NCBI GenBank assembly: GCA_015075725.1
Contig: JABTTV010000001.1
Coordinates: 3,835,223-3,899,222, forward strand
Reading direction: 5' to 3'
Origin: Anaerolineales bacterium
GTDB taxonomy: Bacteria > Chloroflexota > Anaerolineae > Anaerolineales > Villigracilaceae
DNA: 64,000 nt
The position numbers were made by a program, and so were the translations under genes. Under the pieces are notes generated by a model, which was given only the letters and a program-made list of their open reading frames with translations, ran no database searches and had not been told where the DNA came from. Below, piece after piece: positions 25,127 to 34,094 of the stretch; position 1 is the stretch's first letter, and each line of letters opens with the position of its first letter.

Positions 25127-26470
25127 ATGAAGCTCGCCACAAAACTCATCCTCTCCTTCCTGCTCATCAGCGTTGTCAGCATCGGGCTGGTCGTGGGCGC
25201 CACCCGGCTCGCGACCGACCGTGAATTCGACAGCTTCATCGACAAGCGTTACAAGGCGGAGATGGCGGATGAACTGGCATGGTATTACCGCGAAAACAAC
25301 TCGTTCGACGGGGTCGAAAACGGTTTCGGGCGTTTCGGCCGTAGGCAGGGAATGATGCACGGCGCCAACCGTGAACCGTCCTTTTTTATCACCGACCCGA
25401 ACGGTATTGTGATCGTATCCGACGGTATGACGCACCCGCGCGGTGAACAGATCGGCAACGAGGAGTTGACGAAGGGGATCGAGATCGTTGTGGACAGCCA
25501 GGTCGTCGGCATCCTTTTTGTCACCGACCCAATGATGCGCAGCCAGATCGATTTTGCCTTTCTCCGCAGCGTCTATCGGTCCATCTTCTTAAGCGCGGCT
25601 GGCACGACACTGCTGGCTTTGATCATCGGCGTTCTGATCTCGCGCAGCATCACGCGACCGGTTAGCGAACTGACCCATGCCACTCATAAAATGGCGGACG
25701 GTGCGCTCGGCGAACAGGTCCCTGTCCGTTCTCGCGATGAGATCGGCGATCTTGCCAACTCGTTCAACAAGATGAGCGCCGACCTCGCGCGGTCGTTCGA
25801 ACTCCGCAAACAAATGACCGCCGATATTGCGCACGAACTGCGCACCCCGATCAGCCTCATCCTTGGCCATGCAGAAGGCGTCAAGGACGGCGTTTTAAAA
25901 CCCACCAGCGAAAATTTCGAGATCATCCGCAAGGAAGCGGAACGGCTCGAACGTCTCGTCAGCGACCTGCGGACATTGTCCCTTGCCGACGCGGGCGAAC
26001 TTTCGGTGGAATTCCAACCTATGGATGTCAACCGCTTGATGAGCGATGTCCACGCCCATTACCTGACCCTCTTCAACCAAAAACGCATCACTCTGGATCT
26101 TCAGCCTGCTCCGGTCATGCTGAAAGCGAATCTCGACCCGAATCGATTTGCCCAAGTGCTCAATAACATTCTCGATAACGCCCTGCGGCACACTCCGGAA
26201 AACGGACGGGTTCAACTTGCAGTAGCCGAAAAGAAGCACAACATCCAGATATCGATCCAGGACAGCGGCGAGGGAGTCAACCCCGAGGAAGCGGGGCATC
26301 TCTTCGACCGGTTCTTCCGCGTCGACGAAGCCCGGGCAAGGGACGATGGCGGTTCCGGGCTTGGCCTTGCCATCGCCAAATCCATCGTGGAAATGCACAA
26401 GGGACGCATCTGGGCGGAGAGTGAAAAAGGAAAGGGATTGAAAGTTGTGATCGAGCTGCCAGCGGGATGA
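25127..26470 (+). CDS. HAMP-domain sensor histidine kinase
   Basis: A 447-residue membrane kinase: helix 1 at about residues 7-27, an extracytoplasmic sensor region to about 145, helix 2 near 150-172, and a HAMP domain starting SRSITRPVSELTHATHKM. A HisKA domain follows with ADIAHELRTPISLILGH (phosphorylated His), then an HATPase domain with the N box (NNILDNALRHTPENGR), G1 (DSGEGV) and G2 (GGSGLGLAIAKSIVE) motifs. It is complete. The partner is the OmpR-type regulator 80 bases upstream. Confidence 0.94.
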   Translation: MKLATKLILSFLLISVVSIGLVVGATRLATDREFDSFIDKRYKAEMADELAWYYRENNSFDGVENGFGRFGRRQGMMHGANREPSFFITDPNGIVIVSDGMTHPRGEQIGNEELTKGIEIVVDSQVVGILFVTDPMMRSQIDFAFLRSVYRSIFLSAAGTTLLALIIGVLISRSITRPVSELTHATHKMADGALGEQVPVRSRDEIGDLANSFNKMSADLARSFELRKQMTADIAHELRTPISLILGHAEGVKDGVLKPTSENFEIIRKEAERLERLVSDLRTLSLADAGELSVEFQPMDVNRLMSDVHAHYLTLFNQKRITLDLQPAPVMLKANLDPNRFAQVLNNILDNALRHTPENGRVQLAVAEKKHNIQISIQDSGEGVNPEEAGHLFDRFFRVDEARARDDGGSGLGLAIAKSIVEMHKGRIWAESEKGKGLKVVIELPAG

Positions 26471-26495
26471 TCGAAGAATAGGGAAAGAAAAGGAA

Positions 26496-27131
26496 TTAGG
26501 CCTGTACGATCTCCTCTTTTGTTTCGATCATTTCCGCTTTTATCTTTCCCGCCGACAACTCGCGTAAATCCATTCGAAACGATTCGAAATCCTCAACGGG
26601 GAATTGAAGGGTCATCGTAATATCGGCCGCATAATCTTCGCCCAGAACCCTGCCGTGATGTTTTGACACAAATAACCGGACACGCTCCAACAGGTTATAC
26701 GGAATCGCAACCATCACCACATGGACTTGAACCCGCCTCCCCCGCCCCACGGCATTGACAACGGATTGCGCAGCCTCGGTATACGCCTTGACCAACCCGC
26801 CCGTACCGAGCAGGGTCCCGCCGAAATAGCGGGTGATAACCAAAACCGCGTCGCCAAGCCCGCTGCCGCGCAGGACTGTCAACGCAGGCTTGCCCGCTGT
26901 CCCTGACGGCTCTCCATCGTCCGAAAAATATTCCGTGACCGTGTTCCCGCTGCCGATGACATAGACCGGGACGTTATGAGACGCGTCTGCAAACTCTGCG
27001 CGAATCCGCTTGATGAAGGCGCGGGCTTCGTCAATGGAAAAGGCAGGCGCGAGTGTGGCGATGAAGCGTGAGTTGACCACGACCTGCTCGCGGCTGATTT
27101 CAGAGAGGGGGACGAGGTATCTTCTTGTCAT
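26496..27131 (-). CDS. YigZ/IMPACT family protein
   Basis: A 211-residue IMPACT-family protein with the conserved DDGEPSGTAGKPAL motif, followed by GDAVLVITRYFGGTLLGTGGLVKAY. A ferredoxin-like C-terminal domain starts near VMVAIPYNLL. Bacterial YigZ is linked to translation under stress but its activity is not settled. I start at ATG 27131 (MTRRYLVPL); the frame's earlier ATG adds five residues with no clear Shine-Dalgarno sequence. It is a single gene convergent with the histidine kinase. Confidence 0.9.
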   Translation of the reverse strand: MTRRYLVPLSEISREQVVVNSRFIATLAPAFSIDEARAFIKRIRAEFADASHNVPVYVIGSGNTVTEYFSDDGEPSGTAGKPALTVLRGSGLGDAVLVITRYFGGTLLGTGGLVKAYTEAAQSVVNAVGRGRRVQVHVVMVAIPYNLLERVRLFVSKHHGRVLGEDYAADITMTLQFPVEDFESFRMDLRELSAGKIKAEMIETKEEIVQA

Positions 27132-27147
27132 AAAACGATTATACAAA

Positions 27148-27181
27148 AGACCTCCGAGATTTCTAAAAATCTCGGAGGTCT
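27148..27181 (-). terminator. Strong terminator at the end of the formate dehydrogenase operon
   Basis: A perfect 15-bp stem (AGACCTCCGAGATTT and complement) with a CTAA loop lies six bases after the stop of the formate dehydrogenase alpha gene on the minus strand, followed by a T-rich run on that strand. It shares its stem core with the hairpin at 14718-14750. Confidence 0.85.
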
Positions 27182-27186
27182 GTATT

Positions 27187-29406
27187 TTAGTACCTGCCTC
27201 GTTCTACAACTACTTCGGGGTTCGGCAAATCACTCTCCCTCGCCGGGAAGACCTGCACTGCGCAGGCTTTGAACTCGGGAATCTTCGCCTGAGGATCGAG
27301 GGCATCGTTGGTCAGCAGATTCCCAGCGGCTTCGGCGAAATGCCAGGGGATGAAGATCACGCCGACGGAGGTCTTCTCCGTGATCGTGGCGCGCATGACG
27401 ACCTCTCCGCGCCGGCTTTGCAGTCTCACCGGATCGCCGTGTTTTATTCCGTGAATCTCGGCGTCGGCGGGGTGTATCTCCACGCGGGCTTCGGGATAAA
27501 TTTCGTTCAATGCAGAATTGCGCGTCATCGTCCCGCCGTGCCAGTGCTCGAGCAAACGTCCAGTCGTGAGAATGAAGGGATATTCATCGTCCGGCTCTTC
27601 CATGACGGGGACATAATCGAGTTGATGGAATTTGCCGCGTCCGCGCGGGAAGGAGTCGGTAAAGAGAGTCGGCGTGCCGGGATGATTCAAATCCGGCACA
27701 GGATAGATCAAACCGACCTTGTCGATGCGTTCATAGGTGATGCCCGCGTAATCTTCATTCACGCCCGCCATCTCGCGCAGGATTTCTTCGGGATGCTTGT
27801 AATCCCAATATGCTGAGTTGGTCCGCCCAAGGCTGGCTTCGATGCGTTTGGCTAGATCGCAGAGAATTTCCCAGTCCGGCCGGGCAAGCCCGCGGGGAGG
27901 ATGAGCCGCACGGACGCGCTGTACGCGCCGATCCGTGTTCGAGAACGTCCCGTCCTTTTCGGCAAAAGGCGTGGCTGGCAGGAAGACATCCGCAAACGCG
28001 CCGCTTTCGTTGATAAAGATATCCTGCGAGACGAGGAACTCCAGTTCCTGCATGTGTCTGCGCGACTCGTTGAGGTTCGGTTCGGACATCATCGGATTCT
28101 CGCCCATGATGAACAAAGCGCGGACGCCTCCCTCGTGCGCATGGCTGAGGATTTCCGTCGTGGTGAGTCCAAGCTTGAGGCTTAATCCGCCCTCTTCGAT
28201 GTTCCATGCCTTTTCCCATTTGGCGCGGTTCTCAGGATTGTCCACGCGCATGTAACCGGGGTAATGGAAAGGCATCGAACCCATGTCACTGGCGCCCTGC
28301 ACGTTGTTCTGTCCGCGCAGGGGATTCAAACCCGTGCCGTCACGCCCGACGTGACCGGTGAGAAAGGCAAGATGAATCAAGGCGAGCGCCGACGCCGTGC
28401 CATGCGAAAGCTGCGAGATGCCCATGCCCCAATAGATCGCGCCGTTCTTCGCCTTGGCATACATGCGTGCCGCCTTGCGAATATCCTCGGCAGGCACGCC
28501 GGAAATCTCCTCGGCGTATTCAGGCGTGAACTTTTCGAGCGATTCAAGGAATTCGTCAAACCCCTCCGTCCGATTTTTGACAAAATCCCAATTGACCAGG
28601 TCCTCCTTTACGATCACGTGCGCCATCGCCGAAAAGACCGGCACATTCGTACCCGGCTTGAGCGGCAGCCACATCTCCGCCATATCCACCAAATCGATGC
28701 GGCGCGGGTCCACGACGATCATCTTCGCGCCGTGTTTCATCACAGCTTCCTTCATTTGCAAGGCAATGATGGGATGGTTTTCGGAAGTGTTCGAGCCAGT
28801 AACAATGAACACGTCGTTCATAATCACTTGCGATGCGGTGTTGCTCATGGCAGACGAACCGATGGCCTGCTGAAGCGCAACCACAGAACCCGCATGGCAC
28901 AAGCGCGTGCAATGATCCACGTTGTTCGTACGAAACAAGGCGCGGTACATCTTTTGCAAAAGATAATTATCTTCGTTCGTGGCTTTGGCGCAGCAATAGA
29001 CCGCCATCGCGTCCGAGCCGTCGCGCCGGTAAATTCGAACGAGGTTATCCGCCACGAAGGTCAGGGCGGTGCCCCAATCGGTCTCGACCCAATCCCAATC
29101 GTTCGAGATTTGGGAATCGGGAATCGGTTTACCGTCCACGCTGATGGCATAGACCTGTTCGCGTCCTTCGGGCTTTGGCTTTCCTTCGAGAAGGTAACGC
29201 CGTACGAGCGGAGTCGTAACGCGTTTGGGGTGATAGACAAAGTCATAACCGAAACGTCCTTTCACACATAAATTCCCATGATTGACAGGTGAATCGAAGG
29301 GGCTGGTCACTTTGTATATGAAATCGTCCCTGACATGCAATTGCAGGGTACATCCCACGCCGCAATAGGGGCAGGTCGTAGTGGTTATTCGGTCGGGTTT
29401 GATCAT
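27187..29406 (-). CDS. Formate dehydrogenase alpha subunit (Mo/W-bisMGD)
   Basis: A 739-residue molybdopterin oxidoreductase. The N-terminus holds a 4Fe-4S motif CPYCGVGCxnC (TTCPYCGVGCTLQL, last Cys in NLCVKGR). The active-site segment reads NVDHCTRLCHAGSV, with Cys in the position that is selenocysteine in E. coli FdhF, so this is a Cys-type formate dehydrogenase. The MGD-binding region (FIMGENPMMSEPN) and a C-terminal beta barrel (ALDPQAKIPEFKACAVQV) are present. It overlaps the upstream ferredoxin-like gene by four bases. With the NuoEF fusion it should oxidise formate to CO2 with transfer to NAD and perhaps ferredoxin. Confidence 0.92.
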   Translation of the reverse strand: MIKPDRITTTTCPYCGVGCTLQLHVRDDFIYKVTSPFDSPVNHGNLCVKGRFGYDFVYHPKRVTTPLVRRYLLEGKPKPEGREQVYAISVDGKPIPDSQISNDWDWVETDWGTALTFVADNLVRIYRRDGSDAMAVYCCAKATNEDNYLLQKMYRALFRTNNVDHCTRLCHAGSVVALQQAIGSSAMSNTASQVIMNDVFIVTGSNTSENHPIIALQMKEAVMKHGAKMIVVDPRRIDLVDMAEMWLPLKPGTNVPVFSAMAHVIVKEDLVNWDFVKNRTEGFDEFLESLEKFTPEYAEEISGVPAEDIRKAARMYAKAKNGAIYWGMGISQLSHGTASALALIHLAFLTGHVGRDGTGLNPLRGQNNVQGASDMGSMPFHYPGYMRVDNPENRAKWEKAWNIEEGGLSLKLGLTTTEILSHAHEGGVRALFIMGENPMMSEPNLNESRRHMQELEFLVSQDIFINESGAFADVFLPATPFAEKDGTFSNTDRRVQRVRAAHPPRGLARPDWEILCDLAKRIEASLGRTNSAYWDYKHPEEILREMAGVNEDYAGITYERIDKVGLIYPVPDLNHPGTPTLFTDSFPRGRGKFHQLDYVPVMEEPDDEYPFILTTGRLLEHWHGGTMTRNSALNEIYPEARVEIHPADAEIHGIKHGDPVRLQSRRGEVVMRATITEKTSVGVIFIPWHFAEAAGNLLTNDALDPQAKIPEFKACAVQVFPARESDLPNPEVVVERGRY

Positions 29407-30095
29407 CGCGGCTTCCTCTGCTTTCTGCCGGTATTCATCACGCTGATCTCAGCAGGGGTTTTTCCCTGTTCCAATAAAAATTCACGTTTGGGTCTCAGGG
29501 CGCCTGTCGGGCAGACGCCCACACACTGACCGCACATCACGCAGGTCGTTTCCGGTATCGTTTTATCGAAGAATGTTCCGATCTGCGTTTCATATCCACG
29601 GCCTTCGAAGTTGATCGCATACGTGTACTGCGCATCGTCCGCACAGACCTGCACACAGCGCCAACACAACAGGCATTTCGAGTAATCGCGGATGTACATC
29701 GGGTTGTCGTCCTTCACATCCGTTTCGCGGCGCTTCACATCGGGGAAGCGGTCTGAGCCTGCTTCGTACTCGTCCATCATCGTCAGGATCTCTGGCGCAT
29801 CGGACAAGTCCATGGTAGAGGCAAGCATTTCGAGGATGGTCTTGCGCGAACGGACAACCTTCTCGCTTCGAGTCTGGACCTTCATGTTCGCCGCCGCCTT
29901 GACGATGCACGCAGGCTGGAGCAGTCTCATCCCCTCCACTTCGACGACACAGATGCGGCACAGGGCGTTCGCCGTGGTCGCCTCGTGGAAGCAGATGGTG
30001 GGGATGTCGATGCCGTTCTCGCGGGCAACATCCAACAACGTCTGCCCATCTTGTGCGACGACTTCTTTTCCGTCCATGATAAATGTGATTGTCAT
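29403..30095 (-). CDS. Formate dehydrogenase beta subunit, 2Fe-2S/4Fe-4S (HoxU/NuoG-like)
   Basis: A 230-residue electron-transfer subunit. It has an N-terminal 2Fe-2S ferredoxin domain (ICFHEATTANALCRICVVEV with a distal Cys), a NuoG-type His/Cys cluster region around the DVKRRETDVKDDNP and RDYSKCLLCWRC segments, and two 4Fe-4S motifs ending in CVMCGQCVGVCPTGAL. It wires the Mo subunit to the NuoEF flavoprotein. The start at 30095 has AGGTGA upstream; the frame's earlier ATG at 30113 is less likely. The stop overlaps the alpha gene start. Confidence 0.92.
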   Translation of the reverse strand: MTITFIMDGKEVVAQDGQTLLDVARENGIDIPTICFHEATTANALCRICVVEVEGMRLLQPACIVKAAANMKVQTRSEKVVRSRKTILEMLASTMDLSDAPEILTMMDEYEAGSDRFPDVKRRETDVKDDNPMYIRDYSKCLLCWRCVQVCADDAQYTYAINFEGRGYETQIGTFFDKTIPETTCVMCGQCVGVCPTGALRPKREFLLEQGKTPAEISVMNTGRKQRKPR

Positions 30096-30117
30096 CAATT
30101 CACCTGAGGTCAAATAT

Positions 30118-30165
30118 GGAAAGTAGAAAGTGGAGAGTGGAGTAAATCAACACCTTCTACTTTCC
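30118..30165. repeat. Word repeat with inverted copy (GGAAAGTAGAAAG type)
   Basis: GGAAAGTAGAA (30118-30128) and its exact complement (30155-30165) with further GTGGAGA words between. The array covers the TAG stop codon of the NuoEF fusion (30157-30159), so the last residues of that protein (ESGK) are encoded inside the repeat. Confidence 0.75.
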
Positions 30166-31827
30166 ACTTTCGAAAAACAATTCCGGCCACAATTTTATCG
30201 CGCTCAAGACCGCGCCGGCCGCAGTCTGACCAAGGCCGCACAGACTCGCATCCGTCATCGTCCAGCCGACATCCTGCAGGCGGACCAAGTCGCCATCCTG
30301 AATTTTTCCATCTGCGATGCGGTCCAGAATTTCCTTCTGGCGCTGGGTGCCCATCTGGCAGGGATAACATTTGCCGCAGGATTCATGCGCGAAGAAATGA
30401 CCCAATCGCTTCAACACATCGCGCATGTCGCGGGTTTCGTCGAAGACCATCACCACGCCGGAGCCGAGCGGCAGACCAACCGCGCGCAAATCTTCGAAGG
30501 TCATTTTCACATCGAGATGTTCGGATGTGGCAAACGCGCCCGCAGCGCCGCCGAATAAGACCGACTTGAGATTTTTCCCACTCGCAACGCCGCCCGCCAT
30601 GTCAAGCACCTCACGCAGGGTTGCGCCGAAAGCAAGCTCGTAGAGACCAGGCCGCTCCACATCACCGGAAACACAAAACAGTTTTGGTCCGGGCGATTTC
30701 TCGGTGCCGATCTTGCGATATTCCGCCGACCCCATCGAAATAATGAGCGGCACGTTGCTGAGCGTTTCGACATTATTGATGACGGTCGGCATGCCGAACA
30801 CGCCATATGTCGTCGGGAAGGGCGGCTTCACGCGCGGGAAACCGCGCTTCCCTTCGATGGACTCGAACAGCGCGGTCTCCTCGCCGCAAATATAGGCGCC
30901 CGCGCCGACACGAATTTCGATACCAAAATCATCGAGATAACCCGCCATGCCTGCTTCCTCGAGCGCATTCTCCAAAACAGGGACGATATAAGGATACTCG
31001 CCCCGAACGTAGATATAGCCCTTCGCTGCGCCAATGGCGTATGCCGCAATGCACATCCCTTCGATCATCAGGTGCGGATCGTCGAGCATCAGGATGCGGT
31101 CCTTGAACGTGCCCGGCTCGGACTCATCCGCGTTGCAGATGACGTATTTGACATCCCCCTCCGCCTTGAGCGCGCCTTCCCATTTAATGCCCGTCGGGAA
31201 TGCCGCCCCGCCTCTCCCAACCAGACCGGAGTCTTTGATCACCTTCACGACCTCTTCCCGGCTCATGGTTTTGGCTTTCTTAAGCGCAGAATATTCGCCG
31301 TATTCCTTCAATGAGGTCGTCCTGCCGCCGCAATTTTTGGTCAGCAGACGGAGCGTCCCTCCAACGGGAGACATCGGACGATAGGGTTTGGTCGACGTAA
31401 ACTCTTCGATAGCCTGGTTCCCATTCGTCACCAACACGGCGGGGACCTGGTCGCACAACCCAAGGCAGGGACTTGGCTCGATGGTGAGATCCAACTCGGG
31501 GTGAGTCTGATGCGGGTCCAGTTTGTATTGAAGGCAGAGCTTGTTCAACATCCCCTCCGAGTCCCGGAGCCCGCATGCCGGGTCGGTACAGACACGAATC
31601 ACATTCCTGCCGGTCGGCGTGTTGTAATACATCGAGTAGAACTCGATCACGCCATGCACATCCGCAAGCGGGACGCGCAAGGCTTTGGCGACCTCGGCGG
31701 CGACGGGTTCCGGCAGCCAGCCATAAATATTTTGAGCCGCGTGCAGGGCGGGCAACAACCCCGGGCGGCCCATGGGACTGTATTTTTCGAGCGCAGGTTT
31801 CATGGCGGATAAGTCGATTTCTGACAT
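30157..31827 (-). CDS. NuoE-NuoF fusion, NADH:acceptor flavoprotein subunit
   Basis: A 556-residue fusion. Residues ~1-160 are NuoE-like with a thioredoxin-fold 2Fe-2S site (CTDPACG, then a second CxxxC as PCLGLC). The rest is NuoF-like: FMN/NAD site GLVGRGGAAFPTGIKWE, YICGEETALFESIEG, and the 4Fe-4S motif ESCGKCYPCQMG with the distal Cys in SLCGLGQ. Such fused subunits occur in NAD-dependent, sometimes bifurcating, formate dehydrogenases and hydrogenases. I start at 31827 (MSEIDLSAM); the longer frame crosses the promoter region. It is the first gene of the operon. Confidence 0.93.
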   Translation of the reverse strand: MSEIDLSAMKPALEKYSPMGRPGLLPALHAAQNIYGWLPEPVAAEVAKALRVPLADVHGVIEFYSMYYNTPTGRNVIRVCTDPACGLRDSEGMLNKLCLQYKLDPHQTHPELDLTIEPSPCLGLCDQVPAVLVTNGNQAIEEFTSTKPYRPMSPVGGTLRLLTKNCGGRTTSLKEYGEYSALKKAKTMSREEVVKVIKDSGLVGRGGAAFPTGIKWEGALKAEGDVKYVICNADESEPGTFKDRILMLDDPHLMIEGMCIAAYAIGAAKGYIYVRGEYPYIVPVLENALEEAGMAGYLDDFGIEIRVGAGAYICGEETALFESIEGKRGFPRVKPPFPTTYGVFGMPTVINNVETLSNVPLIISMGSAEYRKIGTEKSPGPKLFCVSGDVERPGLYELAFGATLREVLDMAGGVASGKNLKSVLFGGAAGAFATSEHLDVKMTFEDLRAVGLPLGSGVVMVFDETRDMRDVLKRLGHFFAHESCGKCYPCQMGTQRQKEILDRIADGKIQDGDLVRLQDVGWTMTDASLCGLGQTAAGAVLSAIKLWPELFFESGK

Positions 31828-31845
31828 GGATACTCCAATATCCAA

Positions 31846-31874
31846 AGTATAGACGGAAATGTTTTGGCTGACAA
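31846..31874 (-). promoter_or_regulatory. Sigma-70-type promoter of the formate dehydrogenase operon
   Basis: On the minus strand TTGTCA (31874-31869) and TATACT (31851-31846) are spaced 17 bp apart and lie 19 bases before the NuoEF start codon. This is the clearest -35/-10 pair in the window. Confidence 0.75.
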
Positions 31875-31900
31875 GAAAGCCCGGTCTTACGCAGCGGCAT

Positions 31901-31943
31901 GACTGTACCAAGGTACAGTCTAACAATTTTGAAAGACTGTACC
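31901..31943. promoter_or_regulatory. Operator-like palindrome plus third half-site
   Basis: A perfect palindrome GACTGTACC-AA-GGTACAGTC (31901-31920) and a further direct GACTGTACC copy at 31935-31943, in the divergent spacer between the formate dehydrogenase operon and the histidine kinase. The palindrome is 26 bp upstream of the -35 box, an activator-type position. The binding protein is not known. Confidence 0.75.
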
Positions 31944-32099
31944 TTTTGTTGACATTCATACTATGGTGGATGCTGATTGCCGTATGTAAAATCGGGATCG
32001 TACAATGCCTGCAGAGACCGAAAACAAACCCCAGATCACCGCATTCACCTGCATCCATCGATCACTCCTAGGACGAGGAGCCGACATCCGGAGAATCCC

Positions 32100-34094
32100 A
32101 TGAGCAGCATCAATGTATTAATCGCCAATTTAGATGCGTCACCGGCTCTTGAATTGAGGGAGGTATTGGAGAATCTGGACTATAACGTGGTTGCAGTCAC
32201 CCACTCCAGTGAAGAAACCGTCGAAACCATCCAAGTTACACAACCAAACATCGTTCTGATGAATTTGCGGGACCGGGGGAAAAGAACCATCACAAAAACA
32301 GGCAAACTCATTAAGGATGATTTCGATCTGCCGGTGGTGTACATCGTTGATTACACCAGCGAGATGACAATCCGGAAAGCCGGGGGTACTCATCCCTACG
32401 GGTATATATTCACGCCATTCGATGAAAAGCACATCCTGTCCACCATCGAAACCGCCCGGATACGTCACCAGTTCGAAAAAAAACTGGACGAGAACAGGAA
32501 ATGGTTGAACGCGATCCTGACCTGCATTGGAGACGCCGTGATCGCATGTGACGAGGCGGGGCGCATTCAATTCGTCAACATCGTTGCGGAGAAATTGGCA
32601 AGAATTAGCGGCGCTGAAGCCATTGGGAAAAAGATCGAGGAGGTTATAAAGATTCTCGACGAAAGCACCCTCAATCCGAGGGAAATCCGGGAACTGGAGG
32701 AGGAGAGTGAAATCCAATCCTATCGGGATTTCGAGGGACTGTTACACGCATACGATGGGACAATCGTTCCAATCCGGCTGCATTTCAACCCGATCAAGGA
32801 CGAAGAAAAGAACAAACGCGGGATGGTCTACGCCTTCAATGATATTACCTCCCAGAGGGCGGCTCTCAACGAGATCAAACACCAGGCGGGGCGCGCCGAA
32901 GCCCTGGCCAGGGTCGCCGAGAAATTGAATTCATCGCTCGAGATCAAAGACGTCCTCGATATGGTCTGCACAGTCACCAACCAGGTGCTCAACACCTCAT
33001 TCACATTGGTATTTTTGTACGATTCAAGGTCCTCCAGCTATGTGGAAATGGCAAGGGAGACAGTCCACGAGTTGCGCCATGCGAGTGACGATCGGCCGCG
33101 TATTTCCTTCGACCGCGAGATACTCATGAAATACCTGCCCGCGGATAAAACCATATTTACCATGCCCGATCTGAGCACATGGGGAGAGCCCCAATATTCG
33201 CAAATCATGCACGAACTTCAAATCAAATCCCTTGCTGTTGCCGCGCTGACCAGAAACCAGGATATAAACGGCATCCTGGTTTGTGGTTCGATCGGAAAGG
33301 AACGAAATTTCTTCCAGGATGACCTCGAACTCCTCAAAGGTCTTGCCCACCAGGTCACAGCGGCAATTGCCAATGCGAGATTATTCGAACAGATCAAGAA
33401 CAGCCGCGAACAGCAAAGAAAACTTGCCAAGGGTCTTCTGGAAGTCCAGGAGCTCGAACGCCGCCACCTGGCCAGGGAATTGCATGATGACCTGGGACAG
33501 GTATTGACCGGTCTGCAGTTCATGCTGGAGACATCGAAAAGGCAGGCGCCGCCGGTTCAGCAGAAGCAGATAGATGAAATCCAAAAATCGGTGGGCGATG
33601 TGATTTCAAAGGTCCGGGAGATGTCCATCAACCTGCGGCCCGCAATGCTGGATGACGCAGGTCTGATCCCCACCTTGAACTGGCATTTCGAAAGATATAA
33701 AAAGCAAACCGGGATCAGTGTCCGTTTTCGCCAGGAGAGGCTGACGGAACACATGCCTCCCGATGTCGAAATTTCCGCATATCGCATCATCCAAGAAGCC
33801 CTGACCAATACAGCCCGGCATGCACAAGTCGAAGAAGTCGAAGTGAGTTTAGCGGTGCAGGACAACGTCCTGGAGATCATCGTTTCAGACCAGGGCAGAG
33901 GATTCGATCCCAACCTGATCTTCGAAGCGCGCACCACAGGGCTGGGCGGAATGCGGGAGAGGGCGGTCCTCCTCGGCGGAAACCTGGCAATTCAATCCAT
34001 CCCCAACCAGGGAACAAAAATCCTCGCCGTTATTCCAATCTCGACACGAAGGGTTGAAAGGAGAAAATATGACCGTGAACCTTCTGCTCGCTGA
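32100..34094 (+). CDS. Pseudo-receiver/PAS/GAF sensor histidine kinase (NarL partner type)
   Basis: A soluble 664-residue kinase. Residues 1-125 form a receiver-like domain in which the acceptor Asp is replaced (IVLMNL) and the conserved Lys is Thr (GYIFTPF), so it is probably a pseudo-receiver. A PAS domain follows (WLNAILTCIGDAVIACDEAG), then GAF (residues ~265-440), a HisKA_3 domain with RELHDDLGQ (His462), and an HATPase with SDQGRGFDPN. I start at ATG 32100, preceded by GGAGA; the frame's earlier start reads through the promoter region. It overlaps the NarL-type regulator by 26 bases, so they are partners. Confidence 0.92.
   Translation: MSSINVLIANLDASPALELREVLENLDYNVVAVTHSSEETVETIQVTQPNIVLMNLRDRGKRTITKTGKLIKDDFDLPVVYIVDYTSEMTIRKAGGTHPYGYIFTPFDEKHILSTIETARIRHQFEKKLDENRKWLNAILTCIGDAVIACDEAGRIQFVNIVAEKLARISGAEAIGKKIEEVIKILDESTLNPREIRELEEESEIQSYRDFEGLLHAYDGTIVPIRLHFNPIKDEEKNKRGMVYAFNDITSQRAALNEIKHQAGRAEALARVAEKLNSSLEIKDVLDMVCTVTNQVLNTSFTLVFLYDSRSSSYVEMARETVHELRHASDDRPRISFDREILMKYLPADKTIFTMPDLSTWGEPQYSQIMHELQIKSLAVAALTRNQDINGILVCGSIGKERNFFQDDLELLKGLAHQVTAAIANARLFEQIKNSREQQRKLAKGLLEVQELERRHLARELHDDLGQVLTGLQFMLETSKRQAPPVQQKQIDEIQKSVGDVISKVREMSINLRPAMLDDAGLIPTLNWHFERYKKQTGISVRFRQERLTEHMPPDVEISAYRIIQEALTNTARHAQVEEVEVSLAVQDNVLEIIVSDQGRGFDPNLIFEARTTGLGGMRERAVLLGGNLAIQSIPNQGTKILAVIPISTRRVERRKYDREPSAR

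Noticed and set aside
28264..29271. Long plus-strand ORF opposite the formate dehydrogenase alpha gene
   Set aside because: It lies wholly antisense to a well-supported molybdopterin enzyme and shows no recognisable domain. It is a GC-driven shadow.
31828..32058. N-terminal extension of the NuoEF fusion
   Set aside because: The extension would be translated across the promoter and operator and has no NuoE-like content; the start at 31827 fits the family.
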